Source: Paragonimus westermani
Lineage: Eukaryota > Platyhelminthes > Trematoda > Plagiorchiida > Troglotrematidae
Direction of reading: 5' to 3'
DNA: 64,000 bases
NCBI GenBank assembly: GCA_008508345.1
Contig: QNGE01001255.1
Coordinates: 47,459-111,458 of the forward strand
Below are positions 1 to 9,176 of the stretch, in pieces. A program made the position numbers and the translations under genes. The notes beneath the pieces were generated by a model, which was given only the letters and a program-made list of their open reading frames with translations, ran no database searches and was not told the DNA's origin. Each line of letters begins with the position of its first letter. Position 1 is the stretch's first letter.

Positions 1-425
1 GAGTAGCTAGCATGTACAGCCTGTTTGAAGGGATTGGACTGAGTGTATACCAACTGCTTACTAACACAGTGTTAGGCTATCGATTGACTTACATTAATCG
101 GGCGTCACCGTCGCTTATTCAGTTAGTGTTTCTCATCAAGTATACACGCCGGAACGTAGCATTTAAGTTAACTCGACTAAAATTTAGTATCAGCAACTGG
201 TTTTCCATTAAGGACTATCATTTTGAAAAATCTGAATAGGTAGTTTTTAGCTGGGAAATAAGCTCACCTGTTATGTATGGCTGTAGCCACCGGTTTATTC
301 GGCAAACAATTTCCGCCCGAATCGGTTGTAATTCATTAAAACGCAGCGCCCATGTCATCACTCCACGACTTTGCCTTCCAACCATCAAGTCGATTACTGG
401 TTCGTATTAGTGGATGCGTTGAATA
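1..425. other. unassigned non-coding stretch
   Basis: Only short frames of about 60-75 codons occur. They lack recognisable motifs or convincing splice signals. Nothing can be assigned. Confidence 0.5.
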
Positions 426-890
426 GTGTGCTCGAGTGTTTCCATGTTTTCGACCAGAAAACGTGTGTCATCCAGTATGAAACTTTTACTTCCTTCGTTC
501 ATTCATTCACTTCTCCCGATAACAGAACGGATGATTGTCAAAGTCGGTTTGTTTTATAGGCAATGGTCAGGGCAGACATGTAGATCAGTAACTCTCACCT
601 ATCTACCCGAATTGCACGATGAAAGTTTGGTGGACCCATTTAAACATCGGTGGTTAATCCCGGTCCCGTACGCACTTGATCACTTGTTCGAACAGCATGC
701 CTGTTTAATCAATCGTACAAATCTTCTGGCTTCGTTCGAATCTAGCATTGTAGATGAGTATTCAAAAATGTTTTTGTTAGCCTACTCTTGGCCGATCAAG
801 CCAACTGTTGATGATATAAGAATGGATTTGATTGACAAGATCATGCTATTCAAATTTAATAGAAACAAAGCGGAGGTCTCATATTTTTAA
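426..890 (+). CDS. unrecognised open frame, possible exon
   Basis: I do not recognise this frame. The convincing part is its second half, from about residue 55 to the stop, with runs such as LVDPFKHRWLIPVPYALDHL followed by a mixed hydrophobic and charged stretch. Possible splice acceptors precede it: one ending in ag at about 523, one at about 559 (ttttatag) and one at about 589. Possible donors near its end are weak. It lies about 130 bases upstream of another open frame on the same strand and some 7 kb upstream of the GALK2-like terminal exon, whose family it does not resemble. It could be an exon of a host gene, part of an undescribed repeat, or a chance frame. There is no transmembrane segment or known motif. 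Confidence 0.2.
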   Translation: MCSSVSMFSTRKRVSSSMKLLLPSFIHSLLPITERMIVKVGLFYRQWSGQTCRSVTLTYLPELHDESLVDPFKHRWLIPVPYALDHLFEQHACLINRTNLLASFESSIVDEYSKMFLLAYSWPIKPTVDDIRMDLIDKIMLFKFNRNKAEVSYF

Positions 891-1019
891 GTTACGTTTG
901 ATCGGTTGATAGCTCAGATCTGTTGCGTGACTGATTCTCGAATTTGATCGTTCTGATATTACTAATATGCTATTGTGAACAATATTTGCCATATATCCTG
1001 GAACATCTGACTGATCTAA

Positions 1020-1304
1020 ATGGGGTGTTCAGCATATTTCAAAGACTTGGTAGCACACAACCCGTCACCCTCATCAGCTTCCCCACGACTGGTTAGCAGG
1101 AACACGTCAGAACAACCACTTATCATTCTGCTGGTGGTTGACCATACTGAATTGCGTAGACGGGCTGTCACCAAGCTAACCGATAACCTATTACGGTTAG
1201 TCGGTCTTAGTCTGTTTACTATAAACGACATCGGTGATTTGACATGGGAGGTACCCGATTCATGTGATCCACTATCTCACGTGGCCATAATCATGGGGTG
1301 TTAA
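1020..1304 (+). CDS. unrecognised open frame, possible terminal exon
   Basis: I do not recognise this frame. It runs for 94 codons to a TAA. It has a Ser/Pro-rich start, then a stretch that looks like a folded domain: a hydrophobic strand (PLIILLVVDH) followed by a basic, leucine-rich probable helix (ELRRRAVTKLTDNLLRLVGL). A possible acceptor ends at about 1031 (gtgttcag). If spliced after the frame at 426-890 it would make a two-exon C-terminus, but the pyrimidine tract is poor and the junction is speculative. An antisense frame overlaps it and is probably a shadow. It could also be repeat-derived or random. Confidence 0.2.
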   Translation: MGCSAYFKDLVAHNPSPSSASPRLVSRNTSEQPLIILLVVDHTELRRRAVTKLTDNLLRLVGLSLFTINDIGDLTWEVPDSCDPLSHVAIIMGC

Positions 1305-2157
1305 TGTAATCTACCAAGAACTCACAATCTGTGCATGTACCAAGTATTCGCACCTGTATGCGATGTTCCTCTTCTGAACAGCCCGTGATAGTGATGGAAG
1401 TTAAAAGACAACTGTGCTTATTTGGGCCACTACGAACAGCCCCCGCATCTGGTACAAACCCGAAGTAATAGGAACGGAGGACCTGTATGTGGGGAGTAGG
1501 GTTTGACAATAGCATATTTTCGCCTATACACTCTGTTGCAAACAGCAGATACAGTGACGCGGTTTATCTTGTGTGACGGCCGAGGCAGTATGGTGTTTGG
1601 TTTGTAGTGTATTTGCATAAATTATGTGGGCTTTGGATACTGCTAGGACGCTTAGACCTAGACAGAAGAGCGATTAGGGCCCTCAACCAAAGCATTTGAC
1701 TGAAAAGCCTGTAACCCAAGGCAGCGGACGACACACAAACAACGTCATCGACCACCAGCAACAACTAAATTGCAGCAAATACACCCAGGCTCGAGAGCCA
1801 CACCTGTAAAGTCAGCACACTTATTTAGGAGATACATAATCATTCAACAAAAGATACTATTATACACTTAGTACTGTAAGAACAAGCAAGTCAAAAACAC
1901 AGAACCAGACCAAGCAACAACAAACAGCAAGCAAGACTGAAACACAACACACTTGCATCATTCACAACGAGTGCATCTGCCTGTTATCTGGCTGTTCCCC
2001 TTTGGCCAATCTGACATGGTTGAACCCACAAGGACCAATTTCCTAATCAGCATAATCCGCCGGATCAAATTAGCACACAAGCCTGACCATCACACTGGCA
2101 CGAATCCTAGAGCAGGCAATGCTCACTAAAATCTCAATAATACGACGATCATACCTG
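1305..2157. other. non-coding; possible 5' part of the LINE
   Basis: No protein similarity is recognised. Bases about 1790-1960 are A-rich with many ACA/CAA repeats, which could be 5' untranslated LINE sequence, but no element boundary is visible. Confidence 0.3.
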
Positions 2158-2960
2158 TTGGGTATGGAATATGTGCACACCGTAGGATCGATGCAACACC
2201 ACAGAACTGCCAGAACGCCGGACCGCACCGATGGCCCTAGAACTGAAGCAAACGGTATGGTATCGATGTAACAGCCTTGAGTGAGACAAAGATTGCAGGC
2301 CAAGGTAAGCTCTGAGAAACAAGTGCTGCGTACACCTTCTGCTGGATCGGTTATCCGGCAGACGGTGCTCTGGAACATGGTGTATGTTTTGCAGTCGCTG
2401 ATCGCATCAATGTTTTGATAATAGGTGAACCGCACGGCATCAGCAATCATACCCTGCCGACGGACCTGCGACTCGTTCGAGGTAAATGTGCCACATTTAC
2501 TGGTGTTTATGGTCCAACTATGTGTCACACTGATGATACAATGGACCGGTTCCATGATTGGCTATCCGTTACAATCCGGTCGGCACAAGTGAGTGACTGA
2601 CTGTTTGTTCTGGCTGACTTAAACGTTCCAGTTGGGCGCTACTCGTTAGCCTGGGTAGAAGTCCTCAGACCCTAGGACATTGGTTCGGTCAACGAGATCG
2701 GTGGTCGTCTGCACCACTTGTGCGCTACTCACGAGCTGCCCATCACAAACACCTCAGCGACATCACAAAGTGGACACATCCGCGAAACAATCCTCACCAT
2801 TTGCTTGATTACGTGATTGTGTGGTAGCGCGACATTCGTGAAGTTCTTATCAAGCGAGTTACGGGCGGCGCTGAATGTAGCGCAGATCATAGACTGGTCA
2901 GGACCAAGTCGTTTATCCGTGTATGCAGGCTTGTTTATTACAGATCACTCGGACAACGGC
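2158..2960 (+). pseudogene. LINE apurinic-type endonuclease domain, broken
   Basis: This domain would nick the target DNA for target-primed reverse transcription. In order, across frame changes: a WN-type start near 2165 (WNMCTP, family WNVRTL); PERRTA near 2210; an ALSET segment near 2273, which carries the catalytic Glu of the family; a GVYGP segment near 2500; the D-x-N motif as LADLNVPVG at about 2610-2636; HLLDYVIV at about 2798-2821; and the terminal D-H pair as ADHRLV near 2886. An in-frame TAG follows the HLLDYVIVW run. The order and spacing match the family, so the call is firm even though no single frame spans the domain. Catalytic positions are partly kept. Confidence 0.75.
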
Positions 2961-5189
2961 AGAATTTGGATCCCAGACAATTCGAGAAATGCGGGCGATG
3001 CTTTTCAACCTGCAGTTGCCGCTCATCTGGAAGACGCGGTATTCATCACCCTGGAGAGCATGCGGCAACAGCCCAAGGAACAGATCAAAGCAGCAACCAC
3101 TGAGACGGTCGGCACAGAACACCAGAAACGTCCAGCCCGGTTCAACGACAACGACGCGACTATCTCCAGGTTGCTACGAGGGAAGAATTCGGCTTTTGCC
3201 ACCTTCACAATAGACCCGGAGCATTCACCGTTTACTGGCGAAACGTATTCGCGGAATCCAGGACGACTGGTGAAAGAAGCAAGATGAGCGGGCGCAGGAC
3301 TACGCCGATCGCCGCCAACACAAAGAGTTCTACTATTCGCTGAGGGCGGTTTTCGCTCAATCCGTCCAGTTTGCCGAAGCACGGATTGATTTGGACACCG
3401 GCTATTCGTTCATTCAGTCGGAGGGCATCATGAAAGTATGGCATAAGCACCTTGTAGCCCACTAAACCGCCCGGCTACCAATAATTGAATGACCGTGAGC
3501 AGCCTGCTGCAACATGCGGTCAAATCTTCAATTACTTCCGCCCTAGATTTGCCAGAGATGTAGAGAGTAACTAGACATTTGCTCAATGGAGAGGCTGCAA
3601 TCGAGGATGAATTTCCAGTTAAAATACTGAGGAGTGGTAGGCCAGCGTTGGAACGCGTTTTGCTGCAGCTGGTGCACTCCATCTGGGAGCTGGAAAAAAT
3701 GCTACAGGAGTTGAAGGATGCTCTTACTGTACCTTTGTTTGAAAGCAAGTGTAACAAGCAATGCTCCGACAGTTGTCGGGGCATTAATTTGCTGAACTGC
3801 ACAGGCAGTGTTTGCAAGAATCCTTCTGGACCGACTGAATGCTCTTGAGGGGCAGTGTGAATCCTGGGTGGGTCGAAGTACGATCGACCTGGTGTTGGCT
3901 GCTCCCAAGTGCTAAGAACGTAACCACCCCCTGTTTGTCCCCAAGGCGTTTGGTTCCGTAAGCCGCGAGGTATTTTGGGCATTGCTTGGTAAGTTTGGAT
4001 GTCCAGGTAAGCTTGTCAGTTCGATAAAAATGTCGCATGTGGGCATGCAATTGTGTGGATCGACCTTGGATGGTTAGTGGCGTGAAGCAGGGTTGTGTAT
4101 TAGCCCCAATCCCGTTCACTCCTTATTTGGTTGCCACGCTGACAGTTGATTTTCAGGACTTGTCAGAGGACGGTTTTGACGTTGAGTACTAGACGTATGG
4201 GCGCCTACTCAATATTCGACGTTTCGGCACCCCAAGCTGGCTACATACCTTAACGATGCGTTTGTTTCTGTTCACTGATGACAACTCGCTGTTCTCAAGC
4301 AGTAAAGATGAACTTCAGTGACTGATCACGACTTTCACTACCCCTACATCCAAGTTTGAATTGGACGTCAATACAGGTAGGACTTTTTCGTTTATTTTAG
4401 GTCTTCTCCGGGCGTAGGTGCTGTTCCTGCACGTGCCCTTAAGATTCAGATCAATGAAGATGTTGCCGACAGCTGCACAGACTTTTGCTACTTGGGTAGC
4501 AATTTGTCTACAGATCTGTCTGTGGACCGCTAATCACCAGCTCGCATGAATGTGACCAGTGTTGCCTTCGGACGTCTCGAAAGGTGTGTCTCGAAGAACC
4601 ACAGCCTGAAGATTGCCACTAAGTTCTAAGTCCACTGATCAGTGGTGCTGGCTATACTGCTATATAGCAGTAAAACTTGGACATTGTACCAGCAGAATGT
4701 GCTTTATCTGAACACTTTCCATTCGCACTATTTAAGACCCATTTTGGACATTCAATGGTCGGACAGTTGCAAACACTGAGGTACTTCGACGAACGTACAT
4801 GGACAAAATCGCAGCCATCCTCACTCTCAGTCAGTATCGCTAACCAAGTCACGTCCTTCGAATGGGTGTTCATCGTATTCTATGGCAGCTGTTGTACGGA
4901 TGGCTGAAAGTCTGCAAACGAAGTCTCAATGGTGAGGATATGTGATATCAGGATATCATCTGGGTGCTGAGAAGAGCTGACGTTGAACCGGACGATTTTG
5001 AGTAGTATGATCCGGACGGGCGTCCGTAACTTCAATGAGCACTTATTGCGGGGCCGTGAACGGAAGCGCGAAGTACGCAACAGAACCGTCGATGACGTTG
5101 ATCGCGGTAACATGACTGTATGACGTTGCGATGTGTGCGGCGGTGGATGCGCTGTCCGCCTCGGATCAGTAGGTCACCAAATTAATCAT
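2961..5189 (+). pseudogene. LINE reverse transcriptase and terminal zinc finger, broken
   Basis: The linker ahead of the RT includes NDNDATISRLLRGKNSAF near 3150. RT landmarks follow: CRGINLLNCTG near 3785; VSGVKQGCVLAPIPF starting at 4073; the catalytic box as LFTDDNSLF with FTDD at 4271-4282 (family FADD, so Ala is replaced by Thr but both Asp remain); FCYLGSNLSTD near 4485; and ILLYSSKTWTLY near 4655. At 5127-5189 a finger reads CDVC, a spacer with RLGSVGH, then a final His, matching the C-terminal finger of this LINE group. Stops and indels are scattered throughout, so no protein is made. Antisense frames across this stretch are shadows. Confidence 0.75.
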
Positions 5190-5799
5190 GGCACATCATC
5201 GGCCAAGAAACAAAAATTGCATTAGGTTCAAATGGGTTATATCAATTATATACATCCTTTCTTGCTCGCATTAACCAACGATCACCGTCGTTTTGACTTC
5301 ACCCGCTCTCCTCTTCAGAAACCTACGTGTCTGTGACCTTCTACCTCTCCTATTCAGCTTTGTTAGCGTATGGTGAATGTTTTGTCTGATTTCTTCTTCA
5401 ATCCTACCTTGGATTTTGTTTTTTTCCTCACCCTCTCTTGAGTGCACTAAAATGCATTCCTATATCGGAATATTCCTCGCGTTATCTTTTCAGTATTCTT
5501 CTTCCCGGTTTAGATCTTACCACTGGAGCCTCTCTGTTCCTTTCTCGAGAGGTAGGGTTTTTAGTTTCGTGCTAGCCAATCAGGCGGCCAACCAACATTG
5601 GCCGGTTGGACAAGAACGTTTCACTCACATAACTGGTCTTATTCCTTCTGGTTGACACCAGCGTGGGTACAAAAACTGAATTGGACGTAAAGTGGCCACG
5701 TAATTTAGCGGCCTAAAATGTTGTATTAACCACACTCGTGAACATGATAGTTGCGGCTTACGTATCACCCTTGAAGAGTAATCCGATGTGCACAGTTTT
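5190..5799. other. unassigned stretch between two retroelements
   Basis: This is probably the LINE 3' untranslated part followed by unknown sequence. A plus-strand frame at 5377-5655 is rich in Ser, Phe and Leu from pyrimidine-rich DNA and looks like chance. Confidence 0.4.
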
Positions 5800-6105
5800 C
5801 TTTCCTACTAGGTGCAGCTGGTCTTTTTCACTCTGCTGTTCCATGGCCCTGTCTGTCAACAGCCCGGTTCTGTCGACAGTTTCATATTATCACATCTGGT
5901 GGTTTCGCATCACTCTGTCAATGTGACGGACGCATTTCACCCAATCTATCGAGTTAAGGCCATCCAGTCGAAGGCGGTGAGGCGTAGGATTCTGTCTACA
6001 GCAGAAGCTATTGGAATTCGCTTGTATGACCCACCTCTGTGCACCCAGAAACGTTTTGTTCAGGCTTCAGATCTGCCCTGGTCACCCCCCCCTCCAACCT
6101 CTTAG
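5800..6105 (+). mobile_element. Penelope-like element, C-terminal fragment
   Basis: This encodes the tail that follows the GIY-YIG endonuclease in Penelope-like retroelements. The frame 5812-6105 holds VNVTDAFHPIYRVKAIQSKA and then an AEAIGIRLYDPPLCTQKR segment that ends in LPW. That is the usual C-terminal signature: a Glu-Ala/Ile pair, a Pro-x-Leu-Cys-x-Gln-Lys motif, then Leu-Pro-Trp. Everything upstream of the tail (RT and most of the endonuclease) is missing or unrecognisable. It is 5'-truncated, as is common for these elements. Its reading frame is intact to the stop at 6103-6105, which suggests less decay than the neighbouring LINE. Confidence 0.7.
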
Positions 6106-7640
6106 CCCGTCAAGACTCATTGTTCACATGGCCACTTGATTGCAGTGTGACATTGAACAGGTTGACCTTATTAACCATTCGTTCCCCGCTTACTCCCTTA
6201 ATGATTCCCCTGTAAGATGTGTGATATAAATGTGATGTATTTAGCCTGATCATGAATCACTGATAACGAGCTTGTTCGCTGCACATTAATTCTCAATCAG
6301 AAATGGTTTATGTCAGGTAAGCGAGATACATAAGGTCGACAAATTACAGGCTACTCATTGAGTGAGAAAGTCAGTTCGGTGAACCAATAGAAGGTGAGGG
6401 ATACTCTGGTATGAGGTTGGTCCAAGGTAAACAAGGTCATGTAATATCCGTCCAAAAATGGAATCTCATTGCAACCAACAAAAAGAGTATACTGCAGATC
6501 TAGATGTGGCATTCAAGTATTGCCTAGAAGGATTGTCGCACAAGCTTGTTAGTCAGTGAAGTGCCTGTTGCAATTTGCATTTCCTGCTCATTACAATTGA
6601 TGATGTACAGCAGAGTCAGTTCGTCCAAAGACCTTCCGTGTATCACTACTGCCTTGCATGCCGAAGCTAAAATTTTCAAGTACGAAGACAGAGTTTGAGG
6701 ATGGCTTTATGTGAACATAATCAGCCACCACATCGTTAAACAAAATCAACAACTTGAGGTTAAACAAGTCCCAACGAATTAAAAATTCCACTCCAACCAA
6801 CTACATCGTTGTTTAACACAATAAACGTTAAACGTTGACTTTTGTGTGAAGAGATATGGAGGTTGGTTTTAACAAACGAACCTTGACGCGGAATTCATCT
6901 GAAGGATCTCAGGAATTGGGAAGGTCTGAAACTTTCTTCGTTCAATCTCCTGTAGAAAATGAAGGTGCGTTTCTTGTGGGTTGTGATCCTTAGTTTGTAC
7001 GATTGATAAGGCACATAGGAGTTTATTTGTCTGCATCGAACGTACTGATCATTTCTTCATTTGCAAGTCAATGTGAGTGACCTATCAGTCTGAAACAGAC
7101 CGCATTTTATACAGTCCTAAGTGATCACATCAATGCGATTAACGGAACCGCATACTAGTGTGCAAATCGCAACCGACTGTAGGATTATCTCCTGTAGACG
7201 AATAACCGTCTGGATCATACAGTTCTGTGCGTTCTGAATGAAGACATTCCGGAAATGCTTCTTATCCCCCTTTTTCTGCTCTTATAGCTCTCGCTTTTTA
7301 AGCTGGTTAACACTTTACACAGACGAGTCTTACGTAGCTAAACTGTCCAAGCATCAGCAAAGTTTTCCCCCTGTCGATACATACACAGCGAAGTACTATG
7401 GCGTCTGATAGATACTAGGTTCGACCACTGTTCACACAAACATTAGAAGTTAAAGTGACCCAGGTACCACACGTTTAGTCGATCCACTATATGCGTTGTA
7501 CTGGTTGAGGTTGGAAGCTTTCCTGACAGTGCGTGTTACTCATCAAAGAACCCAGTTACTCGCTCATTTCCACTCTCAACTTACCCATCGGTACTCATTG
7601 TGCTGTTTCATGGATTTTGCTTTGTGCCTTATTCCAATAG
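6106..7640 (+). other. probable intron ahead of the GALK2-like terminal exon
   Basis: No coding similarity is recognised. The stretch ends in a good acceptor (gccttattccaatag, 7626-7640). The preceding GALK2-like exon, expected to carry an SH-x-S type segment, was not convincingly found here. Confidence 0.4.
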
Positions 7641-7848
7641 ATCCGCTGGAGCGATTGGCAGCCGCCTAACTGGAGCGGGCTGGGGTGGTTGCACCGTGTC
7701 TTTGGTCCCAGTTGCTGATCTGACACGCTTCATGCACCAAATACGACGTGATTACTATGAAAAGCGAGGTCTTTCGCAGCATGAGGCTGACCAGTTGGTG
7801 TTTGTCAGCAAACCTGCACATCCAGCCTATGTGATGTTAGTTTATTAA
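7641..7848 (+). CDS. GALK2: galactokinase / GalNAc kinase (GALK2-like), terminal exon
   Basis: GHMP-family sugar kinases phosphorylate galactose or N-acetylgalactosamine at C1 with ATP in the cytosol. This exon encodes the last ~68 residues. GAIGSRLTGAGWGGCTVSLV is the family's third conserved motif, a glycine loop near the active site. A helical DLTRFMHQIRRDYYEKR segment follows, then the closing strand with VFVSKPAHPAYVMLVY. Trp in GAGWGG and the overall spacing fit GALK2 better than GALK1, whose loop usually has Phe. The acceptor ag is at 7639-7640, and the first Arg codon is split (phase 2). Stop TAA is at 7846-7848. The frame is intact with ordinary codons, so the gene looks functional. 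Upstream exons are not identified in this window. The exact sugar specificity is inferred. Confidence 0.85.
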
Positions 7849-8330
7849 GGACATCCACACATGTTTATGTGGACTGTAATCGGTTAATAATTTTAATTTT
7901 TTCCAGACCATTTTTACTTCTTATTTGCTATCGTTTATTTTGGCGTTTTCAAATTTCCGCAAGTTTTCACATCGCGCGTTGTTTGCTGTCATACGAACTG
8001 TTGGGTCATATCCAAATCAAATAAGATTTGTGTTACACGAATCTAAATTTACGGACTATTGGAAACGATCTTTGCGTGGGACTGCTTCTTTTAATTTTGT
8101 AGTCGTGATAGTTTTCATTGGGTTTTGTTGTTTTTAAAACACCTTCGAAGTTATAATATATTTGTCTCCGAATTTTGTTGATATCTACTCACGTTTCTCG
8201 TGTTGCATCTGCAACGGTCGACATAGATCTGCTTGTTATCGCGTTGTTCGTAACACACGCTGAGGTATTGCTTCTTGCTTAACGTATGTAGTTAGTCAAC
8301 TTCTGACTTTTGTAATAAACCCATCCGGAT
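7849..8330 (+). promoter_or_regulatory. 3' untranslated region with poly(A) signal
   Basis: This is T-rich sequence after the GALK2-like stop. A canonical AATAAA lies at 8314-8319, about 465 bases after the stop. Weaker A/T-rich variants occur near 7886. The cleavage site is inferred to fall shortly after 8330. Confidence 0.45.
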
Positions 8331-8940
8331 AGCTTCAGCTCTTAGCACGAACAGTTTGCTGTCCGAACCCTTGTGATGGCTGCACACATAAACGGGACCG
8401 GTTGTGGAATGTTTGTTCAAGAGTATTGACCATGTGATGCTATAGCCAATATTTCATGCACTTCAAGCCGTAGCCACTGCAAACTGGCTATATTAGATTA
8501 TGTGTGTCAATCCACGTTAACGGGGTGGAGGATGAACAGTGATTGTGTTTGAATAATCCAGAGCAACAGTATCTGTTGTGCTACTTCGATGTCTACTCGG
8601 TAGAGTGGCGGATTGGAAGTCGTGGGTACAGTTCGTCTGTTTATGATTACAAGCACTTACACAGGTAGCAGTCTGCAAATCTATTAGCTTATCAATGTGG
8701 GATAATTTGACACCAATCACACTGAGCTAGTCAAGTACCTAAGACACGCGAAACTATCCTGGTAGATGATTGCTGGAACAATGGTATCACCATAAGGAGA
8801 ATACCCCAGATTGGTTGTAACCGTGTCATTTTGATTGATGGCCATGGAACTGTAGTGCATTGTAGTCTAAAAACGGCTATCTGGAAAGCCGTGATTACTA
8901 TAGGTTATCTTCCGGTCATATCAATCGCCCTTGTTCAGGC
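8331..8940. other. unassigned intergenic stretch
   Basis: No motif or repeat is recognised. Short frames are random in appearance. Confidence 0.4.
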
Positions 8941-8952
8941 CATAATCGTTGG

Positions 8953-9020
8953 ATCGGCTGTGTAGTAGATAAGGGCTCTGGTCCTCAGCACTGAGGTTGA
9001 TTGTTCGAATCCTGTTCAAA
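8953..9020 (+). repeat. tRNA-derived SINE head (third family)
   Basis: An A-box-like gtgtagtagataagggc is followed by a CTCAGCACTGAG hairpin-like middle and a B-box gttcgaatcc (about 9003-9012). The acceptor arm does not pair, so this is a SINE head or tRNA relic rather than a working tRNA. It differs from the other two SINE families in this window. Confidence 0.4.
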
Positions 9021-9132
9021 TTGACCCTTACGTGATGCACTTTGAACTACTATTTCCTTGATGTAAACTTCAGAAAATCATCAGCATTTGTCTGTACGAT
9101 GCGTCTGATATCATTTCACTACATCTAAACAG

Positions 9133-9176
9133 ATCCACGCTACAGTTGGCGGTGCTCTTTTAGAAGAATTACACGG
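9133..9176 (+). CDS. candidate 44-base micro-exon
   Basis: An exact acceptor (tttcactacatctaaacag, ending 9132) and a consensus donor (GG|gtaagt at 9177) bracket 44 bases. In frame 1 they read IHATVGGALLEELHG; frame 3 is also open and frame 2 has a stop. Flatworms are known for micro-exons. The product is not recognised, and no partner exon was found nearby. It lies downstream of the GALK2-like poly(A) signal, so it would belong to another gene. Chance pairing of splice-like sites is quite possible. Confidence 0.25.

Larger units (their letters stand above)
2158..5189 (+). mobile_element. decayed non-LTR retrotransposon (LINE), nearly complete
   Basis: Reading all three plus-strand frames in turn gives the full order of a flatworm endonuclease-reverse transcriptase LINE. 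An APE-type endonuclease covers about 2158-2960, a linker about 2960-3570, the reverse transcriptase about 3570-4700, a post-RT region about 4700-5110, and a C2H2-type zinc finger 5127-5189. The clade is not settled; it resembles the RTE/CR1-like proteins often mis-annotated as craniofacial development protein 2. The copy is about 3 kb and inactive, with many stops and frame changes. It lies upstream of the GALK2-like exon in the same orientation, so it may sit in an intron or just outside that gene. No poly(A) tail or target duplication was identified. Confidence 0.8.

Noticed and set aside
2070..2555. 161-codon minus-strand frame
   Set aside because: It is antisense to the clear plus-strand LINE endonuclease and has no motif of its own.
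6458..6530. Run starting MESHCNQQKEYTADLD as a possible penultimate GALK2-like exon
   Set aside because: It has the SH pair at about the right distance from the GA-x-GSR motif, but the rest of the segment does not match the family and there is no donor site.
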